From Lachnospiraceae bacterium (GTDB lineage: Bacteria > Bacillota > Clostridia > Lachnospirales > Lachnospiraceae), in contig JAGBOC010000026.1 of NCBI GenBank assembly GCA_017634065.1, positions 1 to 50,647 of the forward strand: 50,647 nucleotides of DNA, written 5' to 3'. This document shows positions 27,165-35,936 of this stretch, piece by piece. Position 1 is the first letter of the stretch. Every line of letters begins with the position of its first letter. The position numbers and the translations under genes are program-made. Under the pieces are notes generated by a model. It was not told the DNA's origin. It ran no database searches and saw only the letters and a list, made by a program, of their open reading frames with translations.

Positions 27165-27291
27165 GGCTCGCAGTGCTCGCCCCTACAAAGGCTCACAGTG
27201 CTCGCCCCTACAAAGGCTCACAGTGCTCACCCCTACAAGGCTATCGCAGTGCTCGCCCCTATAAGGCTACCGCAGTGCTCGCCCCTACAAA
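27165..27291. repeat. Five tandem copies of a 24-27 bp hairpin repeat between dapB and dapA
   Basis: Units are 27165-27189, 27190-27214, 27215-27238, 27239-27264 and 27265-27291. Read on minus, each begins TTTGTAGGGGCGAGCACTGC and ends GAGCC, with small changes. The core GGGC-GA-GC-act-GC-GA-GCCC can fold into a hairpin with two adjacent G-A mismatches. The same unit occurs at 42266, 44484 and 48544 in the variable-protein array. Here it lies within the lysine operon transcript. Confidence 0.85.
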
Positions 27292-27310
27292 GGCTTGCAT
27301 GGAAGCCTTT
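27289..27310. terminator. Short hairpin at the dapA stop
   Basis: AAAGGCTT 27289-27296 and AAGCCTTT 27303-27310 form an 8-bp stem that touches the dapA stop codon. No real T-run follows on minus, so at most partial termination or 3'-end protection is expected before the hairpin repeats. Confidence 0.45.
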
Positions 27311-28200
27311 TAATAGATAATTCCTAAACCTTTCATTATACTAAACATTTTTTCTTCTTTTGCTTTATCCATCGGAGTGAGTGGTAGTCGCATAAAGTTT
27401 TTGCAATAACCAAGTTTAGCCATAGCAGATTTTATTGGTATAGGATTTACTTCTGAAAATAGTGCCCTTATAAGTGGCAAATATTTAAGCTGTAAGTCAC
27501 TACTCTTTTTTACATCTCCTGCAAAAAATGAGTCACATATTTCTACAGTTTCTTTTGGCAACATATTTGATAAAACTGAAATGACTCCATATCCACCCAT
27601 TGATAAGAATGGTGTTATCTCATCATCATTTCCAGAATAGATATAAAGTTTATCACCTACCAAATTAAAAGCATCCATAATTTTAGATAAATTGCCATTA
27701 GCTTCTTTTATACCAACTATGTTATCTACTTTTGATAATTCAAGATAAGTTTCAGGTTCTATATTCACACCTGTTCTTGATGGCACATTATAAAGAATTA
27801 TAGGTTTAGTAGATGCCTTTGCGATAGCAGTATAACTCTGTACTAGACCATACTGTGTGGCCTTATTATAGTAAGGAGTTACAACCAAAAGACCACCAAC
27901 ATCAATTTCACAAGCATACTTTGTAAGAGAGATAGCATAGTTTGTATCATTTGAACCAACACCAGCTATCATAGGAACACGATTTCTAATTTTTTCTTTT
28001 GAAAAGCGAAGTAAGTCTTTATGTTCCTTATCATTTAGAGTTGAGCCTTCACCGGTTGTCCCAGCAATGATTAATGCATTGATACCTTTATCTATCTGAA
28101 AATCAATAAGTTTTTCAAGATTTTCATAATCAATACCATTTTCAGTTGTTGGTGTGATGAGGGCAGTACCGACACCCTTAAAAATCAATTCTTTATTCAT
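27310..28200 (-). CDS. dapA: 4-hydroxy-tetrahydrodipicolinate synthase
   Basis: The 296-residue TIM-barrel lyase condenses pyruvate with aspartate semialdehyde, the first committed step of DAP/lysine synthesis. Motifs: GVGTALITP at the start, AGTTGEGSTL, Tyr137 in LYNVPSRTG, the Schiff-base Lys165 in VGIKEANGN, and YSGNDDEITPFLSMGG. AAAGGA precedes the ATG. It lies 60 bp downstream of the LysW-type transporter, with no strong terminator between, so it is probably under the lysine riboswitch. Confidence 0.96.
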   Translation of the reverse strand: MNKELIFKGVGTALITPTTENGIDYENLEKLIDFQIDKGINALIIAGTTGEGSTLNDKEHKDLLRFSKEKIRNRVPMIAGVGSNDTNYAISLTKYACEIDVGGLLVVTPYYNKATQYGLVQSYTAIAKASTKPIILYNVPSRTGVNIEPETYLELSKVDNIVGIKEANGNLSKIMDAFNLVGDKLYIYSGNDDEITPFLSMGGYGVISVLSNMLPKETVEICDSFFAGDVKKSSDLQLKYLPLIRALFSEVNPIPIKSAMAKLGYCKNFMRLPLTPMDKAKEEKMFSIMKGLGIIY

Positions 28201-28260
28201 ACATTCCTTTCGAGTTTTTACCTAAATGTTTTACTAGGTTACTCTTATTAGAAAAAGTAT

Positions 28261-29787
28261 TTATGCAGAAACATTTTTATTTTTAAGAACAAATAGTCCT
28301 ACTAATAATACAACTACGCCAACGATGAGTGGTATGAAAGGACTTTTTGTGATACCTGCAACTATGTAGCAGATAAATGATACTACAGCTACATATACTG
28401 CATAAGAGAGCTGTGTAGATACGTGGAGCAAATGTTCACATTGTGCACCAGCACTTGACATTATAGTAGTGTCAGAAATTGGTGAGCAGTGATCTCCAAA
28501 CACAGAACCAGCCATAGCTGCAGAGATTCCTATAATCATAAGTTGTGGATCTATTGCTTTAAGTATATAGACAACTATAGGTATAAGTATTCCAAAAGTT
28601 CCCCAAGATGTGCCAGTTGCAAATGATATACCAGCACCAAGTAAGAAAATAATTGCTGGAAGGAAAGTGCTCATAGTTGCTACATTACTACGAACGATAC
28701 CATCTATAAATGCAGTTGCCTCAAGTGAATCTATCATTGCTTTAAGTGTCCAAGCAAATGTGAGAATTAATATCGCTGGGACCATATTCTTAAATCCTTC
28801 TGTTAGGCTACTCATAATCTCGTTAAATGATAAAACTTTTTTTACCAAGTAATAAATCATAGTGAGAATGAGAGCAAACATTGAGCCTAGGGCAAGACCT
28901 ACTGATGCATCAGCATTTGAAAATGCAACTACGAAATTGCCAAAGCTTTCACTATCAGATGAATAAAAACCACCACTATAGATAAGGCCGATTATGCAGA
29001 GAACTACAAGTGTGATTATAGGGATGACAAGGTCTATAACTTTACCTGGACCAAGTATCTTTTCTTCATTGTAAGAAGTCTCTCTATTTACAACTTGTTC
29101 TCCATAAAATAAATCACCATTAGTTGCTGCGTCTTCACATTTTTTCATTTTGCCGAAATTAACACCAAGTAATGTTGTGGCAATTATGAATATCATAGTG
29201 AATATGGCATAATAGTTATAAGGGATAGCTTTCATAAATAGTGCGAGACCATCTTCACCCTCTACAAATCCAGTGACTGCAGCAGCCCAAGATGAGATAG
29301 GTGCTATGATACATATTGGTGCAGCAGTAGCATCAATAATGTATGCAAGTTTTGCTCTTGATATTTTATATTTGTCTGTAACAGGTCTCATAACACTACC
29401 AACTGTTAGGCAGTTAAAATAGTCATCTACAAATATGAGAACGCCAAAGAACCAAGTTGCGAGAAGTGCTCCTGCTTTAGATTTTATATTTTTAGAAGCC
29501 CATTCGCCAAATGCTTTTGAACCACCACTTTTATTTAAGAGTGAGACCATAGCACCAAGGACAACAAGGAAGATGAGTATTCCTACATTGTAAGAGTCAG
29601 ATAAAACTTTGATAAGACCACCTTGTACGACTTGGTCAAAAGCTGCTACAGGATTGAAACCTGTGAAAAATAATGCACCGATAACAATACCGATAAATAA
29701 AGAAGAATAAACTTCTTTTGTGATGAGCGCAAGAATGATAGCAACGAGTGCTGGAACTAACGCCCAAAATGTTCCTATAAATGTCAT
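28261..29787 (-). CDS. NhaC-family transporter, predicted lysine transporter (LysW type)
   Basis: The 508-residue protein has about eleven to twelve membrane segments. NhaC-superfamily features: FVDDYFNCLTVGSVMRP, APISSWAAAVTG, GTSWGTFGILIPI and GDHCSPISDTTIMSS. The frame opens at a TTG (29799), but the ATG at 29787 follows GGAGG at 29792-29796 and is the likely start. NhaC-superfamily transporters under lysine riboswitches have been predicted to move lysine (LysW) rather than exchange Na+/H+. The riboswitch directly upstream supports that reading here. Confidence 0.88.
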   Translation of the reverse strand: MTFIGTFWALVPALVAIILALITKEVYSSLFIGIVIGALFFTGFNPVAAFDQVVQGGLIKVLSDSYNVGILIFLVVLGAMVSLLNKSGGSKAFGEWASKNIKSKAGALLATWFFGVLIFVDDYFNCLTVGSVMRPVTDKYKISRAKLAYIIDATAAPICIIAPISSWAAAVTGFVEGEDGLALFMKAIPYNYYAIFTMIFIIATTLLGVNFGKMKKCEDAATNGDLFYGEQVVNRETSYNEEKILGPGKVIDLVIPIITLVVLCIIGLIYSGGFYSSDSESFGNFVVAFSNADASVGLALGSMFALILTMIYYLVKKVLSFNEIMSSLTEGFKNMVPAILILTFAWTLKAMIDSLEATAFIDGIVRSNVATMSTFLPAIIFLLGAGISFATGTSWGTFGILIPIVVYILKAIDPQLMIIGISAAMAGSVFGDHCSPISDTTIMSSAGAQCEHLLHVSTQLSYAVYVAVVSFICYIVAGITKSPFIPLIVGVVVLLVGLFVLKNKNVSA

Positions 29788-29862
29788 AAAGTCCTCCAAA
29801 TAATTAGTTAGAGTGCCACCACTTTTTACGTATAAGCTTTAGTAAATATTGGTGTTCATAAT

Positions 29863-29896
29863 AAAAAAGTGTTAGTCGTGGCTACACAACTAACAC
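29863..29896 (-). terminator. Riboswitch expression-platform terminator
   Basis: On minus, GTGTTAGT pairs with ACTAACAC with inner GTG/CAC pairing, followed by TTTTTT. It lies 25 nt downstream of the lysine aptamer and 75 nt before the transporter start. The sequence TAACACTG at the 3' edge of the aptamer can compete for the terminator arm, giving a simple on/off switch. Confidence 0.85.
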
Positions 29897-29917
29897 AAAT
29901 ATTAATAACAGTGTTAA

Positions 29918-30078
29918 ATTATGATAGCCCTCCGCGATATTCGCGACAGTGTTCATGATATTCTCGTGAACCCCATAGATACTAGGTGCCCCTATGTATC
30001 TATTCGGCGGTTTGACCTTGGTTTCAGATGCCTCTTTTATTAAAACCTATATTCGCACCGCGCCTCTACCTATTAATG
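29918..30078 (-). ncRNA. Lysine riboswitch (L-box)
   Basis: The reverse complement contains the L-box core in order: GGTAGAGGCGCGGTGCGAA (5' arm with the conserved GAGGxGC), AAGAGGCATCTGAA, AAGGTCAAACCGCCGAA (conserved GCCGAA), a hairpin with GGGG loop, and GAACACTGTCGCG with the closing GGAGGGCTATCAT. P1 arms are near 30072 and 29921. Lysine binding should favour the downstream terminator and shut off the transporter and dapA-dapB-ddh. Confidence 0.95.
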
Positions 30079-30083
30079 CAAAA

Positions 30084-30112
30084 ATCATATCAAAGTATTA
30101 TAAATAAGTCAA
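30084..30112 (-). promoter_or_regulatory. Sigma-A promoter of the lysine regulon
   Basis: Read on minus: TTGACT (30112-30107), 17-bp spacer, TATGAT (30089-30084). The start point near 30077 coincides with the 5' end of the riboswitch. Confidence 0.85.
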
Positions 30113-30294
30113 TATATGGGGAGATAAATATTATGCAAGTTTTATGGCATATAACTATATTATAGAAAAAATCTATTAAAAATATTATTTATAAAAATCA
30201 ATAAAAATAGTATAATAAAGGAAGCGCTGATTATAAACTTGCGATAAGGGGTGATATTAAGATAGTAAATGCCCGATAGTAAAGGGGAATGTTT

Positions 30295-30771
30295 ATGTTT
30301 AGGAAAATGAGAAGGTTTAAGCAAGAGATAAGTAATGAAGAATGTATAGAAATCTTAATAAATGAAAAAAGGGGAGTGCTATCTGTTATTGGAGATGATG
30401 GGTATCCTTATGGTATACCAATTAATCACTACTATAATAAAGATGACAACTGTATTTATTTTCATGGCGCAAAAGAGGGTCACAAAGTAGATGCTATAAA
30501 GAGAAATAACAAAGTATCATTTACTATATTTGAAAAAGGAATTAAAAGAGAGAATCATTGGTCGTATGATGTTAGAAGTGTCATTGTATTTGGTAAGGCA
30601 TATTTCATTGAAGATTTAGAAGAATGTAAAAAAATATGTAGTGACCTCTGGTGGAAATTTGGCACAGATGAAAAAGAGTTAGAAGATGAGATTAATAGGG
30701 CACTTTCACGTGTACTATGTATCAAAATTGAAATCGACCATATGACTGGAAAGAAAGTTAATGAGTCTTAA
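30295..30771 (+). CDS. Pyridoxamine 5'-phosphate oxidase family (FMN-binding, NimA-like) protein
   Basis: The 158-residue split-barrel protein shows LINEKRGVLSVIGDDGYPYG, the NHYYNKDDNCIYFHGAKEGHK segment typical of flavin-binding PNPOx-like/Nim proteins, and KVSFTIFEKG. ATG 30289 sits against the AAAGGGG site; the ATG at 30295 is 7 nt from it and is preferred. Nim-type members can reduce nitroimidazoles, but most relatives have unknown substrates. Confidence 0.82.
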   Translation: MFRKMRRFKQEISNEECIEILINEKRGVLSVIGDDGYPYGIPINHYYNKDDNCIYFHGAKEGHKVDAIKRNNKVSFTIFEKGIKRENHWSYDVRSVIVFGKAYFIEDLEECKKICSDLWWKFGTDEKELEDEINRALSRVLCIKIEIDHMTGKKVNES

Positions 30772-30804
30772 AGTGTAAATAAAAAATATTAATTAGGAGC
30801 AAAG

Positions 30805-32250
30805 ATGGTAACTTTTTTATTAAGCATAGTTTTACTGATAGTTGGTTATATTTTTTATGGTAGATTTATTGAAAATGCATTCGGACCAGATCAAAGGAAA
30901 ACTGTAGCATTTGTAAAGATGGATAATGTTGATTATGTTCCTTTGCCACTTTGGAAAACATATCTTATTCAACTTCTCAACATAGCAGGTACGGGTCCGA
31001 TATTTGGTGCACTTTCAGGTGCGATATTTGGTCCCATAGTATATATATGGATTGTCTTTGGTTGTATTTTTGCTGGAGCAGTACACGATTATTTTTGCGG
31101 AATGCTTTCAGAAAGAAATGGCGGTGTAAGTGTATCAGAAATAGTTGGACAATATCTTGGAAAGAGTATGAAAAATGTCATGAGAGTATTTTCAGTTATA
31201 CTACTCGTGATGTGTGGTGTGGTATTTACAAAAGGACCAGCAGATTTGATTGCAAGGCTAACACCTAGTAAAAATGATACAGAGCTTTGGGCAATCATTG
31301 TTATGATTTACTATTTTATAGCGACATTTGTCCCAATTAATAAAATTATTGGAAAGATTTATCCGATTTTTGGCATATGCCTTCTCATTATGGCATTTGG
31401 TGTTGGCGGTGTGATGGTCATAAGCCCAGAGTTCAATATGCCAGAGTTATGGGATAATATGTATAATCAACACCCAGCATTACCTTGGTGGCCATTTATG
31501 CTTATAACAGTAGCTTGTGGGGCTATATCAGGTTTTCACGCAACGCAGTCGCCACTTATGGCGAGATGTCTCGCAGATGAAAGGCAAGGTAGAAAAGTAT
31601 TTTATGGAGCAATGATTTCAGAGGGTGTCATAGCACTTGTGTGGGCTGCAGCAGGAGTTACTTGTTATGAGACAAGACAGGCATTACTTGATGCAGGTTC
31701 AGGATGTAGTAATGTTGTTTATGATATATGCATGAGGACGATGGGAAATATCGGTGGCTTTATAGCAATACTTGGTATAATCGTATGTCCTATATCATCA
31801 GGTGATACTGCATATAGGTCAGCAAGACTTATAGTTGCAGACTGGTTTAAGATAAATCAGTCTAACTGGAGAAATAGATTACTTATAACTACAGTTCTAC
31901 TTACTGCCGGAGAATTAATATTAAATCTTGACTATACTACAGTTTGGAGATATTTTTCATTTTCTAATCAGGCACTTGCCACGATTGTTTTATGGGCAGA
32001 AAGTGTCTATCTGCTAAATAATAAAAAGAATTATTTTATCACCGTGATTCCAGCCATATTTATGTCAGTAGTTGTGATAACTTATTTTATGATAGCACCA
32101 GAATGTTTGGGACATCTGAATGTGCCTTATGAATTTGGAGTATGCATTGGTATGGTATTTGCGATTATTTTAATGTTTTTGTTTATAATGTATAAATATA
32201 AAAATAGCAAGAGAAAACTTTTTTCTTTAAGGGGGATTTCTAAAAGGTAA
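30805..32250 (+). CDS. CstA family carbon-starvation transporter (short form)
   Basis: The 481-residue polytopic protein has CstA landmarks: YFxYGRFIE-like start (IFYGRFIENAFGPD), NIAGTGPIFGALSGAIFGP, AGAVHDYFCGMLSERNGGVS, CGAISGFHATQSPLMARC and PISSGDTAYRSARLI. CstA members import peptides or pyruvate. This copy is much shorter than the 701-residue E. coli form, as is common in clostridia. AGGAGC precedes the ATG. Confidence 0.92.
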   Translation: MVTFLLSIVLLIVGYIFYGRFIENAFGPDQRKTVAFVKMDNVDYVPLPLWKTYLIQLLNIAGTGPIFGALSGAIFGPIVYIWIVFGCIFAGAVHDYFCGMLSERNGGVSVSEIVGQYLGKSMKNVMRVFSVILLVMCGVVFTKGPADLIARLTPSKNDTELWAIIVMIYYFIATFVPINKIIGKIYPIFGICLLIMAFGVGGVMVISPEFNMPELWDNMYNQHPALPWWPFMLITVACGAISGFHATQSPLMARCLADERQGRKVFYGAMISEGVIALVWAAAGVTCYETRQALLDAGSGCSNVVYDICMRTMGNIGGFIAILGIIVCPISSGDTAYRSARLIVADWFKINQSNWRNRLLITTVLLTAGELILNLDYTTVWRYFSFSNQALATIVLWAESVYLLNNKKNYFITVIPAIFMSVVVITYFMIAPECLGHLNVPYEFGVCIGMVFAIILMFLFIMYKYKNSKRKLFSLRGISKR

Positions 32251-32297
32251 ATGATTACAAACTTGCTTTTAAAGTATTAGTAGAAAGGATATTACTT

Positions 32298-33113
32298 ATG
32301 TATAGCACTGCACATATTATTTTCATTATAATAAGTTTACTGATGGCATTTGTTGGAGTACTGATTGTTGAAAAGAAAAAAATAATAGTTCCGGATTTGA
32401 TTAAGGTCTGTTTCATAATTGCTTTATTTTGTGAGATAGTTAAGATTTTTACGATTATTGAGATAGTACCAATAGTTGAATCAGTAATTGAAAATGGATC
32501 CATCGTATATAAAGAGACTGGTAGATTTTCACCATATATTAAAGCGGAACATTTGCCATTTGAATTATGTTCGTATCAAATTATCTTTTTGTTTTTAGCA
32601 AGAGTAGTAAAAAATGAAGTGTGGAAAAGACGTATTTACTCATTTATCTATGTCACAGCTCTTATAGGCGGGGCTCTTGCTATATTTATTTCTCCTATCG
32701 CACCCGGGTTTAAATCAACAAGTGAGTTTTTATTATCTTTAAGAGCCTGGGAGTTTTACATATATCATGCTATGCTCATAGTAATTGCTATATCGATAGC
32801 AAGAGATAAAAATAATTATATTCGTTTCACTGATGTCAAGTGGACCTGCATTATTTTACTTTTATTAGACTTACTTTCTTTTTATATGAACTCAATATTT
32901 AGCGTCCCAGTTTATAAAAATAATAATTTGATTGGCCTTCAATATGCTGTGAATTATTTTTCTTCATATAATAATCAGTTCGGCATAGTGATGGCTACAA
33001 AATCACAATACATAATTTATATAGTGTTTAGGTTTGTATTAGCAATAATTTGTATCTTTGCTATATACCTTCCATTTTTATTTAAGGAGAAAAAGCATAG
33101 ACATGGAAAGTAA
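32298..33113 (+). CDS. YwaF-like integral membrane protein
   Basis: The 271-residue protein has about seven hydrophobic helices and the sequence AEHLPFELCSYQIIFLF followed by a YHAMLIVIAI helix. This is the HLPFELC...H pattern of the YwaF/TIGR02206 family of unknown function. GAAAGGAT precedes the ATG. Its last 11 bp overlap the start of the next membrane protein gene, indicating a coupled pair. Confidence 0.7.
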   Translation: MYSTAHIIFIIISLLMAFVGVLIVEKKKIIVPDLIKVCFIIALFCEIVKIFTIIEIVPIVESVIENGSIVYKETGRFSPYIKAEHLPFELCSYQIIFLFLARVVKNEVWKRRIYSFIYVTALIGGALAIFISPIAPGFKSTSEFLLSLRAWEFYIYHAMLIVIAISIARDKNNYIRFTDVKWTCIILLLLDLLSFYMNSIFSVPVYKNNNLIGLQYAVNYFSSYNNQFGIVMATKSQYIIYIVFRFVLAIICIFAIYLPFLFKEKKHRHGK

Positions 33114-34023
33114 AAATACAAAAACAAGTAACAATACTTGTGAGAGACAATATATCATCAATTTACAAAAGAATAGAAGTTTATTTGCAGTAATATCAAG
33201 TTTCATCTCATTATTTACAGCAATATATGCCATAACTTCTGGGCTAATACTTTATGCAAGGAATGGTGAACTTCCTATAAACTTATTTCAGTATTTCACT
33301 ATTGATACAAATTCAATCACTGCACTTGCATCTGCGATGATTATTCCATATGCTATAGAGGGCTTCCGCAAAAAAAGATTTTATTGTCCGAAATGGGCAC
33401 TCATCTTTTACTATAGTGGAACGATGTGTACGACTCTTATAATGATTTTTGCTGTTTTTGTAATTAGTCGAGTTGATATTGTAAATGCGTTTGGTGGTTA
33501 CAATTTTTATCTGCATTTGATATGTCCGACGTTAATACTAATATCATTTTTCCTTATGGAGTCAAATTATAGATTTACTATCAAAGATGCTGCATTAACT
33601 GTCATCCCAGTTTTTATCTATGCGATTATTTATATATATGAAGTTGTAATTAAAGGAGAAAGTGCTGGTGGCTGGGAAGACATATACTATTTTACAATAT
33701 ATGCGCATTTTATGGTTTCGTTTGTCGCTATGCTTACCATTTCATTTTTATTAGCAAATATACTGAGATTTTTATATAATAAATTAAATGACATACGTAT
33801 GAGAAAATTAGTAAATGGGCTATGGGGAAATGATGTAAGTTTGATTGAAATAAAAATAGAGTTTTTTGGGCTTGGAAGATATTTTGGGAAAAAAGAATAC
33901 AAATCACACGTGACACTTCCACTTGATATAATGACGATAGTGTCGGATAAGTATAATATTGAGATTAATGAATTGATTAGACCATTTATCAGAGGAATGC
34001 TTGATAGCCTTAATAATAGATGA
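33103..34023 (+). CDS. Pr6Pr-like (FAR-17a/AIG1-like) membrane protein
   Basis: The 306-residue protein has about seven membrane segments. FQYFTIDTNSITALASAM matches the F-x-Y-F-T-x-x-(S/T)N pattern of the bacterial Pr6Pr family. The open frame begins at 33058, but AAGGAG at 33085-33090 points to ATG 33103, which overlaps the YwaF gene end. After the helices, a soluble tail of about 75 residues (from KLVNGLWGND) is added. Function unknown. Confidence 0.6.
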   Translation: MESKNTKTSNNTCERQYIINLQKNRSLFAVISSFISLFTAIYAITSGLILYARNGELPINLFQYFTIDTNSITALASAMIIPYAIEGFRKKRFYCPKWALIFYYSGTMCTTLIMIFAVFVISRVDIVNAFGGYNFYLHLICPTLILISFFLMESNYRFTIKDAALTVIPVFIYAIIYIYEVVIKGESAGGWEDIYYFTIYAHFMVSFVAMLTISFLLANILRFLYNKLNDIRMRKLVNGLWGNDVSLIEIKIEFFGLGRYFGKKEYKSHVTLPLDIMTIVSDKYNIEINELIRPFIRGMLDSLNNR

Positions 34024-34049
34024 TATTAAAATATAGAAAGGAAATGACT

Positions 34050-34595
34050 ATGAGAAAAAGAATAATTGAAATAAGTTTGGTAATGATGATGGCAGTAGTT
34101 TTTACTTCGTGCACAAATGAAAGTAGAAATGAAGGCTTAAATCAGGTAATGTCTGTGCTTGAATCTGGCATTAATTCAAATAGTGAAAATATAGAAGAAA
34201 CAAGTGAAAAGGATGAAGTTAAAAGCATTGAAAGTCCATATGAAAATATTGATTTTGATTTGACTGCTATGCCAAAGCAACTTGCATATTCTACAGCAAG
34301 TCGTATGAATATGATGTCAGAAGAATATCTTGGTAAGATAGTAAAGATGAATGGGATTTGTTCTATTTTCCATGACGAAAAGAGAGACATTTACTTTTTT
34401 ACTTGCGAAATAAATGATGAGACAGCGTGTTGCACTCTTGGGATTGAGTTTGAACTTGATGACAAATATAAGTTCCCAGATGATTTTCCTAAAGAGAAAG
34501 ATGAAGTCACAGTTGTCGGAGTTTTTGACACATATAAGGAAGGGGTGAGAACTTATAAGACTTTGAGAAAAGCATATATGTGTGATGCAGTGTAG
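34050..34595 (+). CDS. Lipoprotein with OB-fold-like domain
   Basis: The 181-residue exported lipoprotein has a signal peptide ending MMAVVFTSC (lipobox). GAAAGG is well spaced from ATG 34050; the earlier ATGs at 34020 and 34044 lack a usable site. The mature part has an acidic linker and then YLGKIVKMNGICSIF to EVTVVGVFDTYKEG, a strand pattern seen in OB-fold (tRNA_anti-like) lipoproteins. It follows two membrane protein genes and probably forms one operon with them. Confidence 0.65.
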   Translation: MRKRIIEISLVMMMAVVFTSCTNESRNEGLNQVMSVLESGINSNSENIEETSEKDEVKSIESPYENIDFDLTAMPKQLAYSTASRMNMMSEEYLGKIVKMNGICSIFHDEKRDIYFFTCEINDETACCTLGIEFELDDKYKFPDDFPKEKDEVTVVGVFDTYKEGVRTYKTLRKAYMCDAV

Positions 34596-34656
34596 GGTTA
34601 AAGTAAAATAATTATGTTAGCAATTTAAAATATATAATTGTCTGATAGTTTTTATT

Positions 34657-34684
34657 TTTACTAAATTGGGAATAATAGTATAAT
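34657..34684 (+). promoter_or_regulatory. Promoter of the zinc-ribbon gene
   Basis: TTTACT 34657-34662, 16-bp spacer and a perfect TATAAT 34679-34684, placed 30 bp before ATG 34715. Confidence 0.6.
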
Positions 34685-34714
34685 TTAAGTATATTAATTA
34701 CTTAGGAGGTAGTT

Positions 34715-35725
34715 ATGTTTTGTGGGAAATGTGGAACTAAAATTATTGATGGGGATAGTTACTGCACTAATTGTGGGGCGAAAGTTAATAACAAAAAAGA
34801 AATCAGGTTTTGTTATGAATGTGGTGAGAAACTAGATAAAATTGGAGCAGATTGCGATAAATGTAATGCTCTACCATTAAGTTTTTTTTATGATGAAATT
34901 GAAGAAAAAAAAGGTTTATACAATGTTGAATGCGATGTATGTAATGCAAAGTTCCCTGAAAGCATAAATTATTGTGTGTATTGTGGCAATAAACTTATTA
35001 CAGACGAATTCATTTTTGAAGAAGATGAAGAAGAATTTGATTTTAGTGATTCTGAGGATGAAAATATTCATAACAAAACAGATGATTTAAATAATGCAAA
35101 ATGTGTTAGTGAATATGATAATGAAACAGATCCTAATGAAATGGACTATATTACTACTAATAATAAAGAAAGAAAAATTGAATGGCTTGTGCTAAAAAAA
35201 GAAGAGGACAAAGTTTTATTAATAAGTAAAAAAATACTTTATTATACTAGTTTTGGAACTACAAGATACTTGCAAAATAGTTGGTTAGGAGATGGTGCAT
35301 ATGAGACTAATTCACAAGGTGATTGGGGAGTTAGTGATGCTCGTAAATATTTGAATGATGATTTATTTAACACTTTTGATGATAATTTTAGAAATAGAAT
35401 TTTAAGAAATGTTCCAAGCAAGACCTTTGAAGTAGAAGAAGATAATTTATTTATACTCTCGGCATTTGAATATACTAAATATTTTGGCGATATTGATAAT
35501 GTTGAGAATAAGAGAATTATCAGCAGAGATAATGAGACTAATGAAATCAAGGATATATGGTGTCTAGAAGCAGAGTATAAATATGATGATCATATGGACA
35601 TAATTACTGAATCATACAATCGTAAGTATATTACCATAGATAAAAACAACATATGCCATATGGGGTCAGAAAGTAGCGGCTTCACTATTAGAGGAATTAG
35701 ACCTGCTATGTGGATAAAGCTTTAA
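34715..35725 (+). CDS. Zinc-ribbon protein with C-terminal DUF6273 domain
   Basis: The 336-residue protein starts with three zinc-ribbon units of the CxxC...CxxC kind: CGKCG/CTNCG, CYECG/CDKCN and CDVCN/CVYCG, residues 3-93. An acidic linker follows, then a domain of about 180 residues from IEWLVLKKEEDKVLLIS to TIRGIRPAMWIKL. The DUF6273 hallmark WxVL...LLIS, SDARKYLN and the RPAxWI ending are visible. These are common in Lachnospiraceae; function unknown. AGGAGG precedes the ATG. Confidence 0.85.
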   Translation: MFCGKCGTKIIDGDSYCTNCGAKVNNKKEIRFCYECGEKLDKIGADCDKCNALPLSFFYDEIEEKKGLYNVECDVCNAKFPESINYCVYCGNKLITDEFIFEEDEEEFDFSDSEDENIHNKTDDLNNAKCVSEYDNETDPNEMDYITTNNKERKIEWLVLKKEEDKVLLISKKILYYTSFGTTRYLQNSWLGDGAYETNSQGDWGVSDARKYLNDDLFNTFDDNFRNRILRNVPSKTFEVEEDNLFILSAFEYTKYFGDIDNVENKRIISRDNETNEIKDIWCLEAEYKYDDHMDIITESYNRKYITIDKNNICHMGSESSGFTIRGIRPAMWIKL

Positions 35726-35833
35726 TTAAATATAATAAACAACTTATATTTAATCATAAATTTGCTTGTAATAAGGATGGCTATAAAAATGGTATCCCTT
35801 GTAAATATGAAAGAAAAGTGATTTTTCACACTA

Positions 35834-35886
35834 AAAACGAGCGAAAATGCGAACGAAAACTTTGCGATTGCATTTTTGCTCGTTTT
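35834..35886 (+). terminator. Terminator after the zinc-ribbon gene
   Basis: AAAACGAGCGAAAATGC 35834-35850 pairs with GCATTTTTGCTCGTTTT 35870-35886 (17 bp with one G-U) around a 19-nt loop that itself has inverted repeats. The arm ends in TTTT. Confidence 0.7.
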
Positions 35887-35936
35887 ATGGTAGGATAAAG
35901 ACAAATCCTAGATGCCCGTAAAGTATTTTTGGTAAT

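Noticed and set aside
27165-27291. Tandem repeats considered as a CRISPR array
   Set aside because: Units of 24-27 bp follow each other without unique spacers, and no cas genes are present.
35710-35898. 62-codon plus-strand frame after the zinc-ribbon gene
   Set aside because: It runs through the terminator hairpin and has no ribosome site.
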